Assembly (NCBI GenBank): GCA_030770425.1
Contig: JASJFT010000096.1
Location: 96,527 to 160,526, forward strand
Length of the DNA: 64,000 nucleotides
Reading direction: 5' to 3'
Source: Darksidea phi
Lineage: Eukaryota > Ascomycota > Dothideomycetes > Pleosporales > Lentitheciaceae
In this document: piece after piece, positions 56,031-64,000 of the stretch
How positions within the stretch are numbered: position 1 is the first letter of the stretch
Layout: every line of letters starts with the position of its first letter
Position numbers and translations under genes: made by a program
Notes under the pieces: model-generated
The model's input: the letters and a program-made list of their open reading frames with translations, nothing else
Database searches by the model: none
What the model was told of the DNA's origin: nothing

Positions 56031-56486
56031 TCACCCCGTCATACTCTGGTCACCATCTTCTGCCTCATGTGATGGCTGTCCGAGCTGCTGCAGGGACGCT
56101 TTGAGCCTCGCGATCCTCGCCTCTAGGTATTCGATCTCATCCTGCTGGTCCTCGCACGTTCGGTCAATTTCCGGCAGTGCCATGACCGCTGCGCGCGCGC
56201 GCTGAAGCTTGAGCTTGACCTCGGTAGCCGCAGCCGCTACCTGCTGGATCTCGAGCGGGCCATCGGCGGGGACTTGTCCTGGTGTCGGTGTGGCAGCTGC
56301 AGGCTGGGTGGGCGCGGCAATGAGGCGACTGAGAAGTTTGTGGAGGTCGGGGAGGATGTCGAAGGTCGAGGGCGATGGCAGGCCTGGAGCGGGTGGCTGG
56401 GGAGGGAGAGCCGGCGTCTCAGAGCCAGCAGCGGGTACTGAGGCTGCCGCAGAAACAGACGCGTGGGGTGTTGCAGCTCCGGACAT
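56031..56486 (-). CDS. MED9: Mediator subunit 9
   Basis: An intronless 151-aa frame. The N-terminal 45 residues are Ala/Pro-rich and disordered. FDILPDLHKLLSRLI then opens the Med9 domain, followed by GPLEIQQVAAAATEVKLKLQ and RARAAVMALPEIDRTCEDQQ and the closing EYLEARIARLKASLQQLG coiled helix. Med9 (Cse2 in yeast) is a small subunit of the Mediator middle module, where it contacts Med4 and Med7 and helps relay activator signals to RNA polymerase II. The size matches fungal Med9 (120-170 aa). It is divergent from the iPGM gene, separated by 429 bp. Confidence 0.85.
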   Translation of the reverse strand: MSGAATPHASVSAAASVPAAGSETPALPPQPPAPGLPSPSTFDILPDLHKLLSRLIAAPTQPAAATPTPGQVPADGPLEIQQVAAAATEVKLKLQRARAAVMALPEIDRTCEDQQDEIEYLEARIARLKASLQQLGQPSHEAEDGDQSMTG

Positions 56487-56915
56487 GGTGCGCGGTGTAG
56501 TGGCGATGGTTCACGTTCCGTGGTGTTGAGAGGGGGACCACGGGAGGGGGACCACAGGGGTGTGCAGCACCTGTGTAACGTGGGCGCCAAGCGGGCCGTG
56601 CCGCGATTCGTCGTGTCAATCGGGAGTGCGAGGTTCGTGATTTTCTTTTTTTCGACGCGTTATCTTGCGTCCGCGGGCGTGGGCGCGGGCGTGGGCGCGG
56701 GCGTGGGCGCGGGCGTGGGCGCGGGCGGATGTGGCGTTGTCGAGGTTTTGGGCCTTGCTTGCTTCTTTTGCTGGGAGCTTAGTATTACGGGTACCTAGGT
56801 ACCCCGCCAGCGCACTGCCCCTCCCCCCAACAGTGTCCTACTCTGACCCCCCTCCCCCACCAGACCCTCATCCCCCTCCCTATACACTGTATTCTGCCCC
56901 AATTGGACTTCCACC
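56487..56915. promoter_or_regulatory. Divergent promoter of Med9 and iPGM
   Basis: A 429-bp GC-rich stretch between two divergent starts. It carries a 12-bp tandem repeat at 56673-56726 and C/T-rich tracts just before the iPGM ATG, as is common at highly expressed fungal glycolytic genes. Confidence 0.55.
56673..56726. repeat. 12-bp tandem repeat GCGGGCGTGGGC, 4.5 copies
   Basis: Four perfect units followed by a half copy. Each holds GGGCG and GTGGG cores of the kind bound by C2H2 fingers such as Mig1/CreA (GC-rich consensus) or Sp1-like proteins, though a strict CreA SYGGRG match is only partial. It lies roughly midway between Med9 and iPGM. Confidence 0.9.
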
Positions 56916-58584
56916 ATGGTCAACGTCGACCAGAAAGCCGTCCTCATCGTCATCGATGGCTGGGGTATTCCTAGCGAAAAATCGCCCAAGGAGGGCGATG
57001 CTATCCTCGCCGCCGATACACCGTGTATGGACGAGTTCGCGAAACAAGGATCAAAGACGGCCCAGGGGTACACCGAGCTCGAGGCCTCGTCGCTCGCCGT
57101 CGGCCTTCCGGAGGGGTTGATGGGCAACAGCGAGGTCGGCCACTTGAACATCGGCGCCGGCAGGGTTGTGTGGCAGGACGTGGTTCGCATCGACCAGACC
57201 ATTAAGAAGGGCGAGCTCAATGCGAACAAGAACATCCAGGACTCTTTCAACCGAGCTAAGAACGGCAACGGCAGGCTGCACTTGCTCGGTCTGGTCTCGG
57301 ATGGCGGCGTCCACTCGCACATCAACCACCTGGTAGCCCTCTTGAAGGTTGCAAAGGAGATTGGAGTGCCCAAGGTCTTCATCCACTTTTTCGGCGATGG
57401 CCGAGATACCGACCCCAAGTCCGGCGCCGGCTATATGGAGGACCTGCTCAAGGCCACCAAAGAGATCGGACTTGGTGAGATTGCAACCGTTGTTGGGCGC
57501 TACTTCATCATGGACCGCGACAAGAGGTGGGACCGCGTCGAAATCGGCATGAAGGGCTTGGTTACGGGCGAAGGCGGCGAGGAGGCGGACGACCCGGTAG
57601 AGGCCATCAAGGCGAGATACGAAAAGGGGGAGACAGACGAGTTTCTGAAGCCCATCATCGTGGGCGGAAAGGAGCGAAGAGTTCAGGGCAAGTACATGAT
57701 ATCCGAGTACCATGATGTCCACATGCTGATTCGCACAGACGATGACACATTGTTCTTCTTCAACTACCGCTCCGATCGTGTCCGCGAGGTTACCCAGCTT
57801 ATTGGCGACTTCGACCGCTCTCCCAAGCCCGACTTTCCGTACCCCAAGAACATTTCAGTCACGACCATGACGCAGTACAACGTCAAGTACACCTTCCCCG
57901 TGGCCTTCCCGCCGCAAAAGATGAACGATGTACTCGCAGAGTGGCTGGCAAAGAAGGGTGTCCGCCAGTGCCACATTGCTGAGACGGAGAAGTATGCCCA
58001 CGTTACCTTTTTCTTCAATGGTGGTGTGGAGAAGCAGTTTGATAACGAAGAGCGTGACATGATTCCTTCACCCAAGGTTGCGACGTATGATCTGGAACCC
58101 AAGATGAGTGCTATGGGAGTCGCAGACAAGACGGTAGAGCGCATCAGGGAGGGCAAGTTCGAGTTCATCATGAACAACTTTGCTCCGCCAGATATGGTCG
58201 GCCACACTGGCGTATACGAGGCTGCTATCGAGGGCGTCACAGAGACTGATAAGGCCATCAAGAAGATCTATGATCAATGCAAGGAGAGTGGATATGCACT
58301 ATTCATCACGGCTGATCACGGGCAAGTCCAAAACTTCTCATGATGGTCTTGGAGAAGCGCTAACGCTGGCCAGTAACGCCGAGGAGATGCTGAATGAAGA
58401 AGGCAAGCCAAAGACTTCACATACGACTAACAAGGTGCCCTTCGTCATGGCCAGCGCACCAGAGGGCCTCAGTCTAAAGAAGACGGACGGAGTCCTGGGT
58501 GATGTTGCGCCTACAATCCTCGACATTATGGGTCTCGGCCAGCCCGAGGACATGGACGGTCATAGCCTACTCATTCGGTCGTAG
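56916..58584 (+). CDS. 2,3-bisphosphoglycerate-independent phosphoglycerate mutase
   Basis: Two exons (56916-58321 and 58374-58584) give 538 aa. The enzyme interconverts 3- and 2-phosphoglycerate in glycolysis and gluconeogenesis, using two Mn ions and a phosphoserine. Seen are VLIVIDGWG at the start, GLMGNSEVGHLNIGAGRVV with the catalytic Ser near residue 72, LHLLGLVSDGGVHSH, HFFGDGRDTDPKS, FFFNYRSDRVRE, ETEKYAHVTFFFNGG and ADHGNAEEML. The last motif appears only if the intron is taken as GCAAGT...CAG (58322-58373), a GC-AG intron; the nearby GT would run straight into TAA. A CTAAC branch point lies at 58360-58364. Length is close to the family's usual 510-550 aa. Confidence 0.94.
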
Positions 58585-59518
58585 AGCTTAGTTTTGTCTC
58601 CAAAACACGACCTGATAGCCTTAGGATATGCCGAGGAGCCGAGTCTGGCCAACCAACATGATCCGGCGCGCTTCTCGGCGCGATGGCATGGTCATCTCCA
58701 TTAAGCAACAGATCCACGTCTATCTGACTGTTCCCGTTCCCTTCTTAACTTCTTGTCTACATTGTGGTTGTTGGTTCGCGTTAGAACGCTTATGTCGGTA
58801 TTAAACGAGATAGATGCGCGATGATGATAGACCGCCACGTTCATTTCACCTAGACATTGGGGCGCTAGTGGGTAGCTACGACAATGGTTGCGCTAAATGA
58901 GACTCCTTCTTAGCCAGGGCTAAGAGCTAATCCTGCTTCAGTGCAATGCGTGAATCTCGCGAGCCTTCTGTCATTCTCCAACGACTGAACGCCCTGTTTC
59001 AGACATGGAGTCAGTATTTCTTGGCACCGCGTAGGGGTCTCGTGCCCCACCATATCGCAACTAGTACCAGAGTGGGCTGAGTTTCAGCTCGTGTTCGTTC
59101 ATTCTTGTCCGTAGCCATCCTCCTTACCTTTGTCAGTTGAAAATTTACCGTGCCATTATTTTCGCGTGATTTCTACCCTCTGTGCGTAGCTTTTGGACCC
59201 CTCCGCGCTTGGTGAGGGGCACTCCGAGGGGAGCTGACACACCACCAACACTTACGCTTCCAACAATAGATATCCCCATAACGACGGCCGCAGGTTTCGC
59301 TTTTCACGTCTTTTGAGGGTCTTTTGACTCCAGACAGACCCGGGTCGCAATCGGAAAATCGCGATATCCACCAACGGCCTTGATCGCGCGCGGCTTCGGC
59401 TGGCCTGAGACATTGGACGTATTTATAGCTCCTCACGCTGTCGTTCGGCCGTATATACGAAGCCTTACGCTCTAAACATCCCCGTACCAGACACTCCGAT
59501 CACTCATAGAGGTAGAAG
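58585..59518. promoter_or_regulatory. Intergenic upstream of the CaMK gene
   Basis: A 930-bp stretch with the iPGM 3' region and the presumed kinase promoter. No specific motif, RNA gene or repeat was recognised. Confidence 0.4.
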
Positions 59519-60854
59519 ATGGCCTCTAACGGCGGCTCCGGCGCGCAGACGCCGCAACCACAAGCGCAGATCCAACCATGCCGATACAAGACGGGGAAGA
59601 CGCTGGGAGCGGGCAGCTACTCAGTTGTCAAGGAGTGCGTACATATTGACACGGGGCGATATTATGCTGCGAAGGTGATCAACAAGCGTCTGATGGCTGG
59701 ACGAGAACACATGGTGAGCTTTTTCGGGGGAGGGCTGTCGTTCGGAGCTAATGTATAGGCAGGTCAGGAATGAGATCGCAGTGTTGAAGCGCGTTTCCAT
59801 GGGCCACAGAAACATCCTGACGCTCGTGGACTACTTCGAGACCATGAACAACCGTACGGGGAGCCACGTTGGGTTACAGAATATTGCTAAATGCAGACCT
59901 AGTCTACCTCGTTACTGATCTTGCGCTCGGCGGCGAGCTCTTCGACCGCATCTGCCGCAAAGGCAACTACTACGAATCTGATGCTGCCGACCTCATTCGA
60001 GCAACTCTTTCTGCCGTTGCATATCTGCATGACCATGGCATCGTACATCGCGATCTAAAGCCCGAGAACTTGCTGTTCCGAACACCTGAAGATAATGCTG
60101 ATCTGCTGATTGCCGATTTTGGATTGTCGCGAATCATGGATGAGGAGCAGTTTCATGTTCTGACGACCACATGTGGTACTCCTGGCTATATGGCTCCGGA
60201 GATCTTCAGGAAGACTGGACATGGAAAGCCTGTGTAAGGAGCGCAAAACCATGCTTCGTTTCGACACTAACCTCTTCTAGCGACATCTGGGCAATCGGCG
60301 TCATCACCTACTTTCTTCTCTGTGGCTACACACCCTTCGACCGTGACTCTAACCTTGAAGAAATGCAAGCTATTCTCGTCGCCGACTATTCCTTCACCCC
60401 CCTCGAATACTGGCGCGGCGTCTCCCTCTCAGCCCGCGAATTCATCCGCCGCTGCCTAACCGTCGATCCCGCCTCCCGTATGACCGCCCATGAAGCCCTC
60501 TCCTCTCCCTGGATCGCCGACCTTGGGAAGACCTCGGGAGAAGGCGAAGAAGATCTGCTACCCACCGTCAAGAAGAACTTCAATGCCAGACGCACGCTCC
60601 ATGCTGCTATCGATACTATCCGTGCTATTAACCAATTGAGGGCGGGTGGTGCGGCAGGTATGATGGATGGAATCAAGTCGGGGGAACCGAGACGCGGAGC
60701 GCCGGCGCTGAATGTGCCTCAGCCGGAGGAAGAGGGGGATGATCCGATGGAGATCGACAGTCGGGGAAATGGACATGGGCAGACAGATGAGATGATCAAG
60801 GAGCAGGAGAGAAGGATTCGAGAGACGCAGCAGGGGTTGTGGGGCAAGAGATGA
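59519..60854 (+). CDS. Calcium/calmodulin-dependent-type protein kinase
   Basis: Four exons (59519-59713, 59763-59853, 59903-60233, 60281-60854) give 396 aa. The kinase domain runs from about residue 23 to 285: LGAGSYSVVKEC (glycine loop), YYAAKVINK (catalytic Lys), LALGGELFDRI, HRDLKPENLLF (about 143), DFGLS (about 166), TTTCGTPGYMAPEI, DIWAIGVITYFLLCGYTPFD and a final helix with HEALSSPWI. The segment after it, KKNFNARRTLHAAIDTIRAI, is basic and amphipathic as in the calmodulin-binding autoinhibitory region of fungal CaMKs. The Gly-loop type and length (about 390-420 aa) match the CMK1/CmkA family. Introns are GTGAGC...CAG, GTACGG...TAG and GTAAGG...TAG. Intron 2 has two possible acceptors 6 bases apart. 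Confidence 0.93.
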
Positions 60855-63046
60855 TGAGATGTGTTGACGCTGCCTTGCACAATGCAGGGGAAAGGTTAGG
60901 GTTAGAAATATGTGAGATGTTAGGATTAGAGGTTTGGGTCTGGATGGGACGATCTTGCGGCAAGCATGGAGATCAATTCCTTTTTCTTTGTGAATTTCAC
61001 CAATATAGGACTCGTTCACAACATATTACTCTGACGGCCTTGAGGGACGCTATTTCTTATACATAGTCTATACCAGTCCAAGCACTAGCCCGAAACCGCT
61101 TTGGGTACATTATTTACAAGTTCTATGAGAGAGGAATTCAAGCTCATTCAACATAATTGATGCATCTATACCTTGTGTAGCGCTGTTGGGGAGCATCACA
61201 CAAAGTAAAGTATGTGCACAATGTGCAACGTCGAGTACTCTATAACGTTAACCCAGTGGTAACGTCCCTCCATGCGTAGCGAAAAACCACCCGTACCGAA
61301 AACTTCGAGGGGTACTTTGACTTTACAGAATTATAACTCTCGCGCATACTGTGATTAATAAAAAATGCTTTAGAATAATTTTATATGGCTATTTCTCGAA
61401 GTCATGCGCCCTTCAGCTCCCTATATTACGCTTGCAATGTCGCGCTCTCGCCTGATTCACTCAGTGCGTTCTGATGTTGCGAAATATTGTCCCCTAATGT
61501 ATCGCCACCCCGAAGCTCTGGCCACACTCTAACATTGATGAAAGGAATTATCTTAGCTAAGGAATCTCAGGGTATCGCTTACAAGTTGTAACTTGCAGTG
61601 TGTCGAATCAAGACTGCGTAATCTACTTAAGCGGGTCCTATGAGCCACTAGTAGTTGCTGAGCTGTGGCTGTGCAGTCATAGGGGAGTAATAATGTGCTG
61701 ACCGCTGTTGCTTGGAGTCACATTACTTATTACACCTGTTTCTTCCTTAACGTCTATCCCTGTATGGCGAGACGCCCTTCGTACTAAGAAAAACCATCGG
61801 TACTTTGGCTTCAAGCGACTTAGACTGTACGTATAGGTTGATATTCTCTACAATTTTGCGATGATTATATATCGTAGCCAATTGTCACGGTTTATGTTAC
61901 AGCTTAGGTGCTCCTTCGTACTTTGAGCACTTCTTACCATACCAGATGGCCGCACCTGCAACCAGGTGGTGGCACTGTCCATCTGAGGCTAGCGTTGTTT
62001 ACTGCGTGCACCTACATAGCTGCCCGTAGCTTCATTCAATACAACCTCAGTTTAATCCTTCAATTTTCCGCACATGGGCACTATTCACGATCCACCACAC
62101 CATTATTCTACCCTATGGAACCTCTTAATACGAAAATTACACTTGCGTCGTTGCCTCTCTGCCTGCTCTTGTGGAGAGTCTCTGATTATAGCGCCGCATG
62201 AGTTCTCCGATACAGTACTATTATCGATCTTTTACTACTATTGAAACTTATAAAGTCTTTAACTTGAATAGTAGAGTCTAGAACAACGCTAAGAAGGCAT
62301 TAACAGCTTAATGGCAGCCGCGAGACGTTAATTCACGCGAGATTGCGACCCGGGTTAGTACTTTGGATCGTAGAGATTAATGATACAACTCAGCGTATCT
62401 TTCAAAATTACGGCGGTGTATTTCACTTGAACTCATGTTGACTGATCTGACAGATACGGCTTACGCACCGCGCCTGGTAGGGCTAGAGATATGGTCTAAG
62501 ATGAGACCGAGCCTGACCCGGGAAAGAGCGTGTTTTTGGGCCGACTATTTTTAGCCGCCAGCAATTTTTGAGGTCCATACTACACGGTAGTGAAGGACAC
62601 GCTCCTGGACAATTGCTAATATATCGAGTAAGCGATATCGTCTGCGGAAACCATAGGTAGAGAGAGATCTTCTATTCTTCCTTTAGCTATTCGTGCTTAG
62701 CATCGTTGAATGTAGGGTTAGCTGACTGTAGAATTATTAGAAACGCTGGGCTATATCGCTGAGTGGAGCATCTACTAGACGCAGTGCTTCAATACCTGAT
62801 ATGTAATACATGGAATGGAAGCTTCCTTCTGTTACCTGAACAGAATTGCTATCCTGTTATGTGAACGGCGGCTGAGCAATTAGTGATTTCAAAGCACTTG
62901 CAATTCTAATCTGCTACATCTTGCCACCTTGGGTAAAGTATAAAAAGACGTACATGGCAGCGGAGGTGGGCGGGGAGGAGATCTAGCGCAGTTGCTTGCG
63001 ACAACATGAGTGGTAATGAATCAGTTTCCTTCTGCCGAATAGTTTT
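60855..63046. other. 2.2-kb AT-rich stretch without a recognised gene
   Basis: Composition is AT-rich. The longest frame is 97 codons (61908-62201, plus) without a motif. Two weakly similar phrases near 61280 (AAAAACCACCCGTACC) and 61785 (AAAAACCATCGGTACT) hint at a diverged repeat, but I cannot define an element. No tRNA or 5S RNA gene is seen. Confidence 0.4.
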
Positions 63047-64000
63047 TCAGGTAGATGGAGCTTCAAAACATGTCAATCGCCCAGACGCGTGTCCAAAAGC
63101 GAGACGATTACCGTGTGAGGCGGAACAGCTGGGGACAAATTCATACGGCAACCAAACCTGACGTTGGCCCTCGTAGCTTACCCACCTCCCCTTAGTATTC
63201 AGACAGCTGACGGATGCCACAGCAGCATTGGTCGATAGTTCATGATCCGGACCAATGCTGAACCGGCCAACGTCAGACACTAGGTGCTTGCCGTCAGGCG
63301 AGAAGGCCACCGCCGTCACCAAATCCTCGTAGCTCTCTAGCTTCTGGGCTTGTACTCCCGTCGCCGTATCCCATAGCCGGACCGTCCGATCGTAGGACCC
63401 GGACGCCACGAGCTTGCGGTTAGGCGAGAAGGCTACCGCCGTTATCCAATCCTTGTGGCCCTCTAGCTTCTGGGCTTGTACTCCCGTCGCTACATCCCAC
63501 AGCCGGACCGTCTGATCGTAGGACCCGGACGCCACGAGCTTGCCGTTAGGCGAGAAGGCTACTACCTTCACCAAATCCTTGTGGCCCTCTAGCTTCTGGG
63601 CTTGTACTCCCGTCGCTACATCCCACAGCCGGACCGTCTGATCGTCAGACCCGGACGCCACGAGCTTACCGTCAGGCGAGAAGGCTACCGCCGTCACTGA
63701 ACTCCCGTGGCCCTCCAGCTTCTGGGCTTGTACTCCCGTCGCCGTATCCCATAGCCGGACCGTCCGATCGCCAGACCCGGACGCCACGAGCTTGCCGTTA
63801 GGCGAGAAGGCTACCGCCTTCACCCAATTCTCGTGGCCCTCCAGCTTCTTCTGGGCTTGTACTCCCGTCGCTACATCCCACAGCCGGACCGTCCGATCGT
63901 AGGACCCGGACGCCACGAGCTTGCCGTTAGGCGAGAAGGCTACCGCCGTCACCGAATCCTCGTGGCCCTCCAGCTTCTGGGCTTGTACTCCCGTCGCTAC
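63047..64000 (-). CDS. WD40-repeat C-terminus of an NLR-like protein (partial)
   Basis: The frame is open from the right window edge to a stop at 63047, so the N-terminus is outside. Visible are about six complete repeats and one partial repeat of 42 residues (one has an extra Lys, 43) with the core [16 protein letters not shown], then [12 protein letters not shown] and AVAFSPNGK. Repeats are nearly identical even at DNA level. Differences cluster at a few positions: after GS (Y/G/D), R or Q after D, VA or TA, and the three residues after LEGH (ENW, GSS, KDL, KDW). The protein closes with a non-repeat tail of about 85 residues. Near-identical WD repeats with variable surface positions are the mark of fungal NLR receptors of the HET-E/HET-D type; the NACHT part would lie beyond the edge. 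A non-NLR WD40 protein cannot be excluded. Confidence 0.85.
   Translation of the reverse strand, partial: VATGVQAQKLEGHEDSVTAVAFSPNGKLVASGSYDRTVRLWDVATGVQAQKKLEGHENWVKAVAFSPNGKLVASGSGDRTVRLWDTATGVQAQKLEGHGSSVTAVAFSPDGKLVASGSDDQTVRLWDVATGVQAQKLEGHKDLVKVVAFSPNGKLVASGSYDQTVRLWDVATGVQAQKLEGHKDWITAVAFSPNRKLVASGSYDRTVRLWDTATGVQAQKLESYEDLVTAVAFSPDGKHLVSDVGRFSIGPDHELSTNAAVASVSCLNTKGRWVSYEGQRQVWLPYEFVPSCSASHGNRLAFGHASGRLTCFEAPST

Noticed and set aside
1..64000. CRISPR arrays, bacterial-type operons, rRNA genes
   Set aside because: Nothing of the kind is seen; the tandem repeats present are short microsatellites or coding WD40 repeats.

Overview
This window is nuclear DNA from a filamentous ascomycete. 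Genes carry short introns (about 41 to 145 nt) with fungal branch points. Families typical of Pezizomycotina are present: a C2H2 plus Zn2Cys6 regulator, a HeLo/DUF7580-like protein, tyrosinase, a Bck1-type MAPKKK and an NLR-style WD40 array. The overall look suggests a Dothideomycete, perhaps Pleosporales; that placement is inference. All exon models below were read by eye from reading frame, splice sites and protein motifs.

Layout. 1-2.65 kb: 5' part of condensin SMC4 (minus, runs off the left edge). 3.9-5.3 kb: a broken glutathione S-transferase and a small NIF3/PII-like gene. 5.4-12.7 kb: a PLP-dependent decarboxylase (minus) head to head with a very large RecQ/Sgs1-type helicase (plus). 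13.6-16.4 kb: an MFS sugar transporter convergent with a class I O-methyltransferase. 16.5-18.1 kb: an accessory patch with a short tandem repeat and a decayed NLR-type hydrolase fragment. 18.5-24.3 kb: a five-exon C2H2/Zn2Cys6 protein (minus) divergent from a HeLo/DUF7580-like gene (plus). 24.3-28.4 kb: a 4.1-kb stretch without a recognisable gene. 28.4-32.3 kb: an SPX-RING ubiquitin ligase divergent from a Jjj1-type J protein. 33.5-35.7 kb: secreted tyrosinase. 38-39 kb: two small hypothetical genes. 39.9-49.1 kb: a Bck1-like MAPKKK divergent from pyruvate decarboxylase. 50.2-52.0 kb: a DUF2786 protein and an intron-containing tRNA-Asp. 52.2-55.2 kb: a repeat-rich patch with a TIR element holding suspicious G/C homopolymers, a perfect 120-bp inverted repeat and two gene remnants. 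56.0-60.9 kb: Mediator Med9, iPGM and a CaMK-type kinase. 63.0-64.0 kb: C-terminal WD40 repeats of an NLR-like protein running off the right edge.

Housekeeping genes (SMC4, RecQ, Jjj1, Bck1, PDC, Med9, iPGM, CaMK) alternate with accessory patches that hold pseudogenes, inverted repeats and fungal innate-immunity (NLR/HeLo) pieces. I see no operon-like or biosynthetic cluster that unites neighbours. Divergent pairs share promoters: decarboxylase/RecQ, C2H2-Zn2Cys6/HeLo-like, SPX-RING/Jjj1, MAPKKK/PDC and Med9/iPGM. Two introns need GC-AG boundaries. The strongest leads are the perfect inverted repeat, the near-identical WD40 array, the double-finger regulator and the HeLo/DUF7580-like gene beside it.
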